A DNA stretch of 64,000 nucleotides from Sediminibacterium sp. KACHI17 (GTDB taxonomy: Bacteria > Bacteroidota > Bacteroidia > Chitinophagales > Chitinophagaceae). How positions within the stretch are numbered: position 1 is the stretch's first letter; the number at the start of each line of letters is the position of its first letter. This document shows, one piece after another, positions 1-7,739 of this stretch. The position numbers were made by a program, and so were the translations under genes. The notes under the pieces are model-generated. The model was not told the DNA's origin and searched no databases. It saw only the letters and a program-made list of their open reading frames with translations. The stretch is from NCBI RefSeq assembly GCF_040362915.1, contig NZ_AP029612.1, positions 2,170,001-2,234,000 on the forward strand, in the 5' to 3' direction.

Positions 1-1
1 T

Positions 2-247
2 TTTAGAAAGTATTGGCCGCTTGCTGATACATCATCTACAATTTGTATTCGACCCGAGCAATTGATCATAACAGAGGATCATACTCATGCGATCGATTGT
101 GTAGTGGAAAAAGTTTTATTCTGTGGTTCTTACTATGCTGTTACTGCGAAACATGGTGATTATTCCTTGGTAATACATACACAAGAAAATATTCCCGAAC
201 CCGGCTCATTGATCTGGGTTCAATTAAAAAACCCCGGCCGCTTTTAA
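2..247 (+). CDS. ABC transporter ATP-binding protein, C-terminal TOBE domain (partial)
   Basis: The reading frame is open from the first bases of the window, so this is the 3' end of a gene starting upstream. The visible 81 residues include 'IRPEQL', then short beta strands with 'VLFCGSYYAV' and 'PGSLIWVQL'. In known families this pattern (RPE at the start, a conserved G in the second strand, PG-x-x-I/V-x-V near the end) is the TOBE domain that closes the ATPase subunit of import ABC transporters of the PotA/FbpC type. The nucleotide-binding domain and substrate lie outside the window, so the transported solute is unknown. The last 24 bases overlap the 3' end of the convergent serine hydrolase gene. 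Confidence 0.6.
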   Translation, partial: FRKYWPLADTSSTICIRPEQLIITEDHTHAIDCVVEKVLFCGSYYAVTAKHGDYSLVIHTQENIPEPGSLIWVQLKNPGRF

Positions 248-1303
248 TTTACCCCACAGTTCATTATCAAAACTACTCAGCGCCAATTGTGATTGTCCGG
301 CTGATTCACCCATCCGTATCACAACCAATCCTTGTGAAGGCACTACATATATTTTCTGATCATCTTTTCCTAAAGCAGCATAAAGATCAGCAGGAGCGTT
401 GGGTACCAGACTACCATTGAAACTAAATTGAAGTGTTGGTAACATATAACTACTCTTACCATTAAGCCAGGTTAAGTATCCATAAGATGGATTGATGGTT
501 TGAGAGCTATTGATCTGAGCGGCTAAATAATTGGTATCTGCGAGAATAGGAGTATCATTCCATTTTCCTTTTGCTAATAATAACAATCCGAAACGAGCCA
601 TACTTCTGGCATTGCTGAAATACACATTGTTATATCCCAACTTGATCCAAAGCCCATTCATACCAATTCGATCACGAATCTTTTGTTGAAAGTATTGATT
701 GTAGGTAAGTCCACTTGCTTTCTCAATCACCCGATCCAATAATGTATAGGGTGCATTATGATAAGCCCATCTCTGTCCGGCATCTGCTTTGTATTGTAAG
801 CAATCGGGAGTAGTACAATGATTATCGGTAACACCATCATCCAATCCGGTGGTCATCGTTAACTGATGTTTGATAGTGATGAGATTTTCTTTTGCAAGTG
901 GAAGAGAGGTCCAGCCTGTTCCAATATATTGAGATGTTTTATGGTTGATATTAAGTATCCCTTGCTCTTGCGCAATACCCACCAATAATGCTGTCATGGT
1001 TTTTCCTGCAGAAGCCCATTGCCAGTTGCTATCTGCGGTGAATGTTCCGAAATATTTTTCAGCAACGATCTTACCATTTTTTAAGATGATAAATGCTTTG
1101 GTATTTTTCTGTTGCAGATAAGTATACACTTCATTCAGTGCTGTTGTGTTCCAGTTGAGCGATGCCGGATTCATCATTTCCCATGAGCTCGCAGATGGAA
1201 AATAATAAGTACTGGTATTGGGTGATATCGTTACGGGTTGAGGTGTTTCTTTCGAACATCCATACAACAGAAAACAGAGTATCCAGATATAATGATGCTT
1301 CAT
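224..1303 (-). CDS. serine hydrolase, class C beta-lactamase-like lipoprotein
   Basis: A 359-residue protein starting with a lipoprotein signal (hydrophobic stretch ending LLYGC), so it is probably anchored in the periplasm or outer membrane. The penicillin-binding/class C beta-lactamase fold is indicated by an SxxK motif (S-A-G-K within 'ASAGKTMTAL') and the second motif YxN ('YHN', followed by a predicted helix 'LLDRVIEKASG'). Enzymes of this family are usually esterases or D-aminopeptidases rather than true beta-lactamases, and the substrate cannot be read from sequence. It is convergent with the upstream ABC gene and divergent from the rhodopsin gene, from which a gap of about 310 bases separates it. 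Confidence 0.85.
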   Translation of the reverse strand: MKHHYIWILCFLLYGCSKETPQPVTISPNTSTYYFPSASSWEMMNPASLNWNTTALNEVYTYLQQKNTKAFIILKNGKIVAEKYFGTFTADSNWQWASAGKTMTALLVGIAQEQGILNINHKTSQYIGTGWTSLPLAKENLITIKHQLTMTTGLDDGVTDNHCTTPDCLQYKADAGQRWAYHNAPYTLLDRVIEKASGLTYNQYFQQKIRDRIGMNGLWIKLGYNNVYFSNARSMARFGLLLLAKGKWNDTPILADTNYLAAQINSSQTINPSYGYLTWLNGKSSYMLPTLQFSFNGSLVPNAPADLYAALGKDDQKIYVVPSQGLVVIRMGESAGQSQLALSSFDNELWGKLKAAGVF

Positions 1304-1617
1304 TGCTTTATTTATATACTATTCAGACGCCGGAACCGGAAGGGGGTTTAATGGGGGACGACTCGCTTCCTCAAAACTTGCACAGGGGATGAAAAAGCAT
1401 AAAATTTTCCTCTTTTTTTAAAAAATTTTTTGAAAACAGGTCTACGTCTGTTTGTTGAATCATCAATGTAATAATTCGACAAAAGAATCCACGAAACGCC
1501 TATTTTTTGATATGCTTTGAAACCCTTGTCAGGTAAGGGTTTGAACCAATTTTAAAAAATTTTTGTTTGACCTTGACCGTACAACGGTTAAACAAATTTT
1601 TCACTAAAACCTTAACT
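1304..1617. promoter_or_regulatory. divergent upstream region of the rhodopsin gene, with an 8-bp hairpin
   Basis: This 314-base gap has no convincing gene. It is AT-rich, with an A/T tract near 1415-1436 and another near 1551-1566. An inverted repeat AAACCCTT (1520-1527) / AAGGGTTT (1535-1542), separated by 7 bases, lies about 75 bases upstream of the rhodopsin ATG. No exact TAnnTTTG -7 box was found. The hairpin could be an operator or a leader structure; its role is an inference from position. Confidence 0.4.
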
Positions 1618-2361
1618 ATGCCACAAACCTTACTCAATGCAACAGTCATTGCGAGTGACAATTACGTTGCATTCACGTTCTTCATCGGCACTATGGCCAT
1701 GATGGCCGCTTCGGTGTTTTTCTTTTTTGAATTAAACAATACCGATAAAAAATGGCGCACGTCATTGTTGGTATCTGGTTTAATTACATTCATTGCAGCT
1801 GTGCATTATTATTATATGCGCGGTTACAATTTGGAGACAGGCGAATCTCCTACATTCTTTCGCTATGTAGACTGGATTCTTACTGTACCTCTGATGTGTG
1901 TTGAGTTTTATCTGATCACCAAAAAAGTGGGTGCAACACAAGGCTTGTTATGGAAACTCATTTTTGCATCACTGGTTATGTTAGTTACCGGTTATATTGG
2001 TGAAGCCATCTATGGCACAGAAACGCAAAGCTGGGTATGGGGCGCCATCAGTGGTGTTGCCTATTTCTATATTGTGTATTTGATCTGGTTTGGTGATGTA
2101 GCTAAACTTGCCGGTAGTGCTGGTCCTGCTGTTGCAAAAGCCAACAAAGTATTAGCCTGGTTCGTATTGGTAGGTTGGGCTATTTATCCTTTAGGCTACA
2201 TACTTGGTACGCAAGGTGGTTTATTCGGTATGCAGTTAGTAACAGATCCGAAAGCCGCTCAAGCTTCAATGGATATCGTTTACAATATTGCTGATGCCAT
2301 TAATAAGATCGGATTCGGTCTTGTGATCTATGCACTCAGCAGAAGCGAAGAAAAAGCTTAA
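1618..2361 (+). CDS. proton-pumping rhodopsin (proteorhodopsin/xanthorhodopsin type)
   Basis: A seven-helix retinal protein that pumps protons out of the cell in light. From the ATG at 1618 it has 247 residues. An in-frame TTG at 1567 would add 17 residues without a helix and is not preferred. Key residues by alignment to green proteorhodopsin: H63 (counterion partner in 'VHYYYMRG'), D85 acceptor, T89 and E96 donor (a DTE motif in 'RYVDWILTV'), and K230 for the retinal Schiff base ('ADAINKIGFG'). The spectral tuning site (105 in proteorhodopsin) is M93, which predicts green absorption. The site equal to F152 of proteorhodopsin and G156 of xanthorhodopsin is G142 ('WVWGAIS'), the small residue that can open a window for a carotenoid antenna. 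The genes for retinal synthesis follow directly. Confidence 0.96.
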   Translation: MPQTLLNATVIASDNYVAFTFFIGTMAMMAASVFFFFELNNTDKKWRTSLLVSGLITFIAAVHYYYMRGYNLETGESPTFFRYVDWILTVPLMCVEFYLITKKVGATQGLLWKLIFASLVMLVTGYIGEAIYGTETQSWVWGAISGVAYFYIVYLIWFGDVAKLAGSAGPAVAKANKVLAWFVLVGWAIYPLGYILGTQGGLFGMQLVTDPKAAQASMDIVYNIADAINKIGFGLVIYALSRSEEKA

Positions 2362-2373
2362 TAAATATATATC

Positions 2374-2405
2374 AACGGGTTGCGGTATCATCCGCAACCC
2401 GTTTT
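2374..2405 (+). terminator. perfect 12-bp hairpin between rhodopsin and crtY (terminator or attenuator)
   Basis: AACGGGTTGCGG (2374-2385) pairs perfectly with CCGCAACCCGTT (2392-2403) around a six-base loop, followed by a short T run ending at 2405. The crtY start codon is at 2409, so the 3' arm lies where ribosomes would load. It fits an intrinsic terminator that leaks into crtY-blh, or a translational brake on crtY. Confidence 0.8.
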
Positions 2406-2408
2406 ACT

Positions 2409-3587
2409 ATGATCACCCAAGAATACGATATCATCATCATTGGTGCAGGTTGTGCAGGCATGCAACTTATGAAAGCATTACTGCATCACCCCTTGTATGA
2501 TGGTCAGCGCATTTTGATGTTGGATGATGGAAAATCAATTCAACAATCAAAAACATGGTGCTTTTGGTTTAAACCAGACTCGCATCCTTACCAACATTTG
2601 ATCAGTAAAAAATGGGATCAGCTATCCATTGGTACAAGATCAAAATATCAAACAAAAGTCATTACACCCTATGTTTACGGACATATCGATAGTACTGACT
2701 TTTTTGATTTCCATTTTTCATTGATTCAACAAAATCCACAGATACATTATTTAGAAGAGCAAGTATTGTTTACGGAAAAGAGAGAGCAAGGCTTTTATGT
2801 GAGTACCAATAAACAATGCTATTTTACCCAACATGTTTTTTCCAGTTCTTGGGATCATAAAATGGTGGCTGAACATTCTCGAGTATACTTACAACAGCAG
2901 TTTTATGGTTGGCAGATTGAAACAGCAAAAGAGGTTTTCAATGAAAGCGCTGCAACTCTTATGGATTTTAGAACAGAACAGCACCAAGGTGTCAGTTTTA
3001 TTTACACACTACCTTTCTCGGGAAATACCGCATTGATAGAGTTCACCAGCTTCACAGATAAGGCATTTGACAAACAGTATTTTGAAAACATACTCTCTAA
3101 GTTTATACATAAAGAGTTCGATACAACTTTCAAAGTCATAAAATGTGAGCAAGCCATCATACCAATGACAGACCATATGTTTAAAAGACATACATCAGAT
3201 GGGGCGATCGCAATAGGAACTGCAGCAGGTATGGTAAAGCCGACAACGGGATATGCATTCAACAGAATATTAAAAGATAGTTTACAACTTGCATCAAAAA
3301 TTCTTACCGGAAAAAATATCACCGGATTTGAAAAGAGCCGTTTTCACTTTTATGATAACTTATTGCTACAGATCATTCAAAAAGATCCGAAAAACGCTCG
3401 ATTCATACTCGAGACCTTGTTTGAAAAGATTTCATTTAACCGCATTCTACAATTCTTAGATGAGGATACAAATCTTTGGCAAGAAGCGGTTATGTTTGCT
3501 CAACTACCCAAAAAGTCGTTTCTTCTAACGATCCCTGAATTATGGAAGCCAGTTCCACTCAACAATATTCCGGCAATACAGTCCTAA
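2409..3587 (+). CDS. crtY: lycopene beta-cyclase
   Basis: A 392-residue FAD/NAD-binding flavoprotein. The N-terminal Rossmann motif 'DIIIIGAGCAGMQL' and the 'SKTWCFW' segment are typical of CrtY-type cyclases, which turn lycopene into beta-carotene by forming two beta-ionone rings. A 'GTAAGMVKPTTGYAF' segment near residue 275 matches the second FAD contact of the family. The gene starts 47 bases after the rhodopsin stop, inside the shadow of the 12-bp hairpin, and overlaps the next gene (blh) by 46 bases, implying coupled translation. In this locus it supplies beta-carotene for retinal. Other carotenoid genes (crtE, crtB, crtI, crtZ) are not in the window. Confidence 0.92.
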   Translation: MITQEYDIIIIGAGCAGMQLMKALLHHPLYDGQRILMLDDGKSIQQSKTWCFWFKPDSHPYQHLISKKWDQLSIGTRSKYQTKVITPYVYGHIDSTDFFDFHFSLIQQNPQIHYLEEQVLFTEKREQGFYVSTNKQCYFTQHVFSSSWDHKMVAEHSRVYLQQQFYGWQIETAKEVFNESAATLMDFRTEQHQGVSFIYTLPFSGNTALIEFTSFTDKAFDKQYFENILSKFIHKEFDTTFKVIKCEQAIIPMTDHMFKRHTSDGAIAIGTAAGMVKPTTGYAFNRILKDSLQLASKILTGKNITGFEKSRFHFYDNLLLQIIQKDPKNARFILETLFEKISFNRILQFLDEDTNLWQEAVMFAQLPKKSFLLTIPELWKPVPLNNIPAIQS

Positions 3588-4525
3588 GTAAAGTACTCCT
3601 CTCCATTGGTGTCTTACTGGTTGTTTGGAATAATTATATCCTTCCCATACCGGCAACCCTACAATGGATCATTTTTGCGATCACCATTCTAATAGCCGGC
3701 GTACCACATGGCGCTTTAGATCATATTGTTGCCAAACAAAACAGCATGCTTCAAAAAAAGCCATTTTCAAGTACGCAATTCTATCTCACCTACTTATCCA
3801 GAATGGCTTTGTTTGGAATTTGCTGGCTTTTCTTTCCTTCTTTTTCTTTGTTGATTTTTATCCTGTTATCGGCATTTCATTTTGGGGAAACAGATTTATT
3901 ACTTCCCACTTCACTGAAAAAAAACTTAGCAGCTACTGCACAAACCATCTATGGGTTATTGATCGTGTTACTATTACTACTAACACATACACAAGAGGTA
4001 CTACCGATCCTTTCGATCATCAAAAAGCAAAATGCCGATATTTTATCTATTGTTTTTGAAACACGCAATTCCATATTCATCATACTTATAACGCTGTTCA
4101 TTTTGATTGTAACCTTTATTTGGCTACATAGGATTCAAGCTTTACCCTATAAATGGTATATGGATATCATCATTCGAACCTCGATCATTTTGGCGATCAT
4201 TATTTGTCTTCCTTTACCATTGGCTTTTGCTTTCTACTTCGGAGGCTGGCATTCTTTACATTCACTGGAAAATATCAGAAAATATCTTTCGGATTCCGGA
4301 TCTGAAACTATCAGCTTTACAGCTCTTTTGAAAAAATGTGTGCCTTATTCGATCATTGCATTTTTAGGAATAGGTATACTCATTATTATGGCGACTTACT
4401 TAAAAACAGAGTCAGTATTTTTGTTTTTCTTTTTTGTAGGTATTGCTATTCTAACTGCACCTCATCTGGAAGTGATGAGTGATATGTATAACCATTTGCG
4501 TAAAAAGGATATAAGTCGATCATGA
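3542..4525 (+). CDS. blh: beta-carotene 15,15'-dioxygenase, Brp/Blh family
   Basis: A 327-residue, strongly hydrophobic multi-helix membrane enzyme that cleaves beta-carotene into two retinals. Family motifs are visible: 'GVPHGALDH' (H56), 'SAFHFGETD' (H113), 'GGWHSLHSL' (H237 and H240) and 'APHLEVMSDMY' near the C-terminus. In the characterised marine Blh the iron ligands are four histidines (21, 78, 188, 192). The first pair has the same 57-residue spacing here, but the last pair is spaced HxxH instead of HxxxH. The start overlaps crtY by 46 bases, and the stop overlaps the next start as ATGA. The gene completes retinal supply for the rhodopsin. Confidence 0.92.
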   Translation: MEASSTQQYSGNTVLSKVLLSIGVLLVVWNNYILPIPATLQWIIFAITILIAGVPHGALDHIVAKQNSMLQKKPFSSTQFYLTYLSRMALFGICWLFFPSFSLLIFILLSAFHFGETDLLLPTSLKKNLAATAQTIYGLLIVLLLLLTHTQEVLPILSIIKKQNADILSIVFETRNSIFIILITLFILIVTFIWLHRIQALPYKWYMDIIIRTSIILAIIICLPLPLAFAFYFGGWHSLHSLENIRKYLSDSGSETISFTALLKKCVPYSIIAFLGIGILIIMATYLKTESVFLFFFFVGIAILTAPHLEVMSDMYNHLRKKDISRS

Positions 4526-5127
4526 TAACGATTACAAAAGATTCCATTCAATCCTGGGACCGATTTTACCGTGCCAATTTCATTAATAGTTTAAGCGGAT
4601 TCAAAAGTGCTTGTCTGATCGGCACACAGAGTAAGGAAGGCATTCCCAATCTGGCCATCTTCAGCAATATCGTTCACTTAGGCGCTGATCCCGCTTTGAT
4701 CGGATTCATTAACAGACCAAAAGCAGCAGCACCGGACACCATTCGAAACATCGAAGAAACAGGCGTATACACTATGAATCATATTCATCCGAGTATCATT
4801 GAGCAAGCACATCAAACAAGTGCTAAATATGATACAAACATCAATGAATTTGAGGAAGTGGGTTTACATATGTTGTGGCGCGATGATTGCAAAGCACCTT
4901 TTGTACAAGAAAGTCGTATTCAATATGCTTTACAGTTAGCCGATATCATACCGATACCACATAATGGAACTTTTTTGGTAATAGGCCAATTACAGGACGT
5001 CTATTTAAGTGAAAACCTAGTAGATGATACCGGTTTTATTCCACTTGAAAAATATGAGTCGATCACCTCGTTGGGGCTGAACAGCTATTACGGAACTACA
5101 CTATTAAAACAGCTGCCCAGGGCCTGA
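4522..5127 (+). CDS. flavin reductase-like (FMN-binding split-barrel) protein
   Basis: A 201-residue protein with the pattern of the flavin reductase/NADH:FMN oxidoreductase-like split barrel: 'ACLIGTQSKEGIPNLAIFSNIVHLG', the 'GFINRP' strand, a 'DTIRNIEETGVYTMN' segment and 'FVQESRIQYAL' in the second half. Members bind FMN and reduce flavins or use them in oxidoreductase reactions; the substrate here is unknown. Its ATG overlaps the blh stop (ATGA), so it is the fourth cistron of the retinal operon. No carotenoid role can be read from sequence; the operon position suggests redox support of carotenoid or retinal chemistry. Confidence 0.8.
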   Translation: MITITKDSIQSWDRFYRANFINSLSGFKSACLIGTQSKEGIPNLAIFSNIVHLGADPALIGFINRPKAAAPDTIRNIEETGVYTMNHIHPSIIEQAHQTSAKYDTNINEFEEVGLHMLWRDDCKAPFVQESRIQYALQLADIIPIPHNGTFLVIGQLQDVYLSENLVDDTGFIPLEKYESITSLGLNSYYGTTLLKQLPRA

Positions 5128-5171
5128 TACCAACCATTCACGTAAAATTCAGCTACTTTTAATCGAAAACT

Positions 5172-5206
5172 GTTTCAAAATCGTCATGTTGACGAATGCG
5201 TGAAAC
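5172..5206. promoter_or_regulatory. two-layer inverted repeat upstream of the GAF/PAS kinase
   Basis: GTTTCA (5172-5177) and TGAAAC (5201-5206) enclose a second inverted repeat CGTCA (5182-5186) / TGACG (5190-5194) with a three-base centre. It sits 46 bases before the kinase start codon. It may be an operator or a leader hairpin. The outer half-sites match those upstream of the HNH gene at 53.4 kb, which may be coincidence. Confidence 0.4.
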
Positions 5207-5251
5207 ATCGGTAAATACACATAAAATACATTCGCACATAAACCCGAGTGT

Positions 5252-7243
5252 ATGAACAATCTATTAACCGGTATATCAAACGCGAACAGTATACTACTCG
5301 AAAGTGGTGATTATAATAGGGCCCTGCATGATGTAGTGGAGGCATTGGGATCAGCTACCGGTGTAGACAGGTGTTACATTTTCAAAAATGAGAAAGACAG
5401 TGAAGGTGTTTTACGCTTATATTATATCAATGAATGGTGCAATGAAGGCATAGAAGTTCAACTAGGCAACCCTGATTTAAGTGGTCATAGCTATGAAGTT
5501 TTCCCGGGATTGTATGAGCAATTGATTCAGAACCAACCCATGTATGGTATGGTCAAAGATTCTCCCAACCCTTTTTTTAGGGAGATCATGGAGTCACAGG
5601 GTATCATCTCATATTTATTCGTTCCTATTTTCTCTCAAAATGAATTCTGGGGATGGATGGGATATGATAACTGTTCTACAGAATTAGCATGGACTCAATA
5701 TGAAGTAGATGTATTATTTGCAGTAGCGAGAAATATAGGATTAAGACTTAGCCGTGACCGAATAGAACAAGACCATCTGCAGATCATTGAACGCTTTAAC
5801 ATGTCTGTTCAAGCTTCTCAGCAAGGTCTTTGGGAATGGTATATAGATATCAATAAGGTTTACTTTTCAGAGATCTTCATGAAAATGCTGGGTTATAAGC
5901 ATTACGAATTCGCACACGATTTCGAAAACTGGAAAGAACGCTTACATCCTGATGATAGAGAATATGCCTTAGAACAATTGAACCTGTACTTGACCAGAAA
6001 AAAAGAAAAATACATTGTTCAATTTCGGTTACAACACAAAACGGGCAATTATGTATGGATCCAAAGTTCAGGTATCGTTAAAAGAAATAAAGATGGCTTA
6101 CCGGTTTACATGGTAGGTTCTCATATTGATATTTCAGAGATCAAGTTACAACAGGAACAACTTCAAAAACAGCGTAATGAATTCAATAACCTGATCAATG
6201 GATTAGGTGAAGCTGTTTTCAGATTAAACCTGGATAATAATATTACATTTTTAAATGAATACTGGACCAGCCTGTCTGATTATAGCATCAAAGATTCCAT
6301 GCAAAGTAAAATCATCAACTACTTTGTAGCTGAAGACAGAGACGCAATACTGGATGCCCTGGAACATGTAAAAAAAGAAGTCAGAGAAAGCATCGCACTT
6401 GACGTTCGATTGATCAGGAAAGACCTGAAAGTGATATGGGTTCAGCTAATATTGAGAAAATATGGGTCTGATGAAGACAACAGCGTATTCATCGCAGGAA
6501 GTATCATCAATATTCATGAAAAGAAATTAAGCGAAGAGAAAGAGAAAGAGCTATCCGACATGAAGGAGCATTTCGTCTCTCTTACCTCGCATCAATTCCG
6601 CACACCTTTGACGGTAATATTTTCCAATATCGAGCTGATCGAATTGTATGCTACAAAATCAGATCCTCAGCTGGCATCCAGAATCAATACATCTGCCGAA
6701 TTGATCAGAAATGAAATAGATAGAATGACGGATCTGATGAATAATATTCTTTTGATGGGTCGTTATGATGCAAAGCAGTTCAATTATAATTTCAGAAAAA
6801 CAGATTTCACAGGTCTGATACACAGAGTCATACACACTTACTTCTCTAATCAACCCGACGGAAGAAGGATCCATATCAATATCAATGGTAAAGAGCAAGA
6901 AGTGATGATGGATGAAATGCTCATTACACACGTACTTACAAATATCATTTCCAATGCATTCAAGTATTCTGAAGGTTCCACAGATCCTCAGATTGATGTA
7001 AACTACTTGGATAATGTTGTAGAAGTACTTGTTTCCGATAATGGTATCGGTATTCCTAAAAACGAGATCGAGAAGGTATTTAATTCCTTTTACAGAGCAA
7101 CGAATACGCTTACCTATCAAGGATCCGGGTTAGGTCTTGTAGTTGCAAAGCAGTTCCTTGAATTACACAATGGTTCTATTCAGCTTCATAGTGATCTGGG
7201 AAAAGGAACACAGGTGTTTTTAAAGATCCCTTATTCTAAATAA
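5252..7243 (+). CDS. soluble sensor histidine kinase, GAF-PAS-PAS-HisKA-HATPase
   Basis: A 663-residue kinase without membrane segments. Order: GAF domain about residues 15-170, PAS about 183-298, PAS about 310-425, HisKA with H447 in 'LTSHQFRTPL' (a Q follows the phospho-His instead of the usual E), and an ATPase domain from about 550 with N-box 'ITHVLTNIISNAFKYS', G1 'DNGIGIP' and G2 'GSGLGL'. It should autophosphorylate and pass phosphate to a response regulator. None is adjacent on this strand, but several are encoded in the minus-strand block from 9.8 to 14.6 kb. No bilin, LOV or BLUF signature was seen in the sensor domains, so a light input is not supported. Thirteen bases separate it from the next small gene, with which it is probably co-transcribed. 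Confidence 0.93.
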   Translation: MNNLLTGISNANSILLESGDYNRALHDVVEALGSATGVDRCYIFKNEKDSEGVLRLYYINEWCNEGIEVQLGNPDLSGHSYEVFPGLYEQLIQNQPMYGMVKDSPNPFFREIMESQGIISYLFVPIFSQNEFWGWMGYDNCSTELAWTQYEVDVLFAVARNIGLRLSRDRIEQDHLQIIERFNMSVQASQQGLWEWYIDINKVYFSEIFMKMLGYKHYEFAHDFENWKERLHPDDREYALEQLNLYLTRKKEKYIVQFRLQHKTGNYVWIQSSGIVKRNKDGLPVYMVGSHIDISEIKLQQEQLQKQRNEFNNLINGLGEAVFRLNLDNNITFLNEYWTSLSDYSIKDSMQSKIINYFVAEDRDAILDALEHVKKEVRESIALDVRLIRKDLKVIWVQLILRKYGSDEDNSVFIAGSIINIHEKKLSEEKEKELSDMKEHFVSLTSHQFRTPLTVIFSNIELIELYATKSDPQLASRINTSAELIRNEIDRMTDLMNNILLMGRYDAKQFNYNFRKTDFTGLIHRVIHTYFSNQPDGRRIHININGKEQEVMMDEMLITHVLTNIISNAFKYSEGSTDPQIDVNYLDNVVEVLVSDNGIGIPKNEIEKVFNSFYRATNTLTYQGSGLGLVVAKQFLELHNGSIQLHSDLGKGTQVFLKIPYSK

Positions 7244-7256
7244 AAAAGCATTTCCT

Positions 7257-7631
7257 ATGATCAACAGTTTTAAAAAACTGATGGAAAAAAAACAAAATTC
7301 AGCCATATTGGGATTTCCGAAAAAGAAATCCATCTATTATGAAATCAATATAAGTTTTAAAGCCTTTTTCCAGGTATGGTATTATGATGAAAATGGACAA
7401 TCTACCATTAAAGAGTTTTTCGGGGATCATTTTTTATATGAAACCTTTTTACATCCTTCAATAGATAAAGTTGTTTTGAAAGCTTATGTTACGAATCCAC
7501 TAAAAAAAGCGAATGAAACAGTACGGCTAAGTATTCAGGTAGAAGAACAACCTCCTGTAGAAGAAGTATTTACTATAAATACAGAAGTAGCGTTTAAAAA
7601 CACATGGTATCATTTGTCTGTAGCTCTCTGA
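7257..7631 (+). CDS. small beta-rich protein of unknown function
   Basis: A 124-residue protein with no signal peptide or membrane segment and no family I recognise. After a lysine-rich start it shows alternating hydrophobic strands ('YYEINISFKAFFQVWYY', 'DKVVLKAYV', 'VRLSIQV'), consistent with a beta sandwich. It resembles the 142-residue protein at 17035-17463 along its length: YE-I/V-x-x-S at the start, a G-D/T-H segment, a middle S-I/L strand, a Q-P-V/P motif, and a final W/T-F/Y-H-L. The two could be distant paralogues. It lies 13 bases downstream of a histidine kinase and may be a partner in that pathway; this is inferred from position only. Confidence 0.7.
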   Translation: MINSFKKLMEKKQNSAILGFPKKKSIYYEINISFKAFFQVWYYDENGQSTIKEFFGDHFLYETFLHPSIDKVVLKAYVTNPLKKANETVRLSIQVEEQPPVEEVFTINTEVAFKNTWYHLSVAL

Positions 7632-7739
7632 CCCGTAATCTTAACTAATTTGTTATACTAAATCTGTTGATTATCGAATAATTTTATAGTTGAAGAAAGG
7701 CATTTCCCTTGAAGGAAATAATCTTTATCAACCTATAAA

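Noticed and set aside
1567..1617. TTG start extending the rhodopsin by 17 residues
   Set aside because: The extension lies in the AT-rich leader, adds no helix, and the ATG at 1618 gives the usual proteorhodopsin N-terminus.
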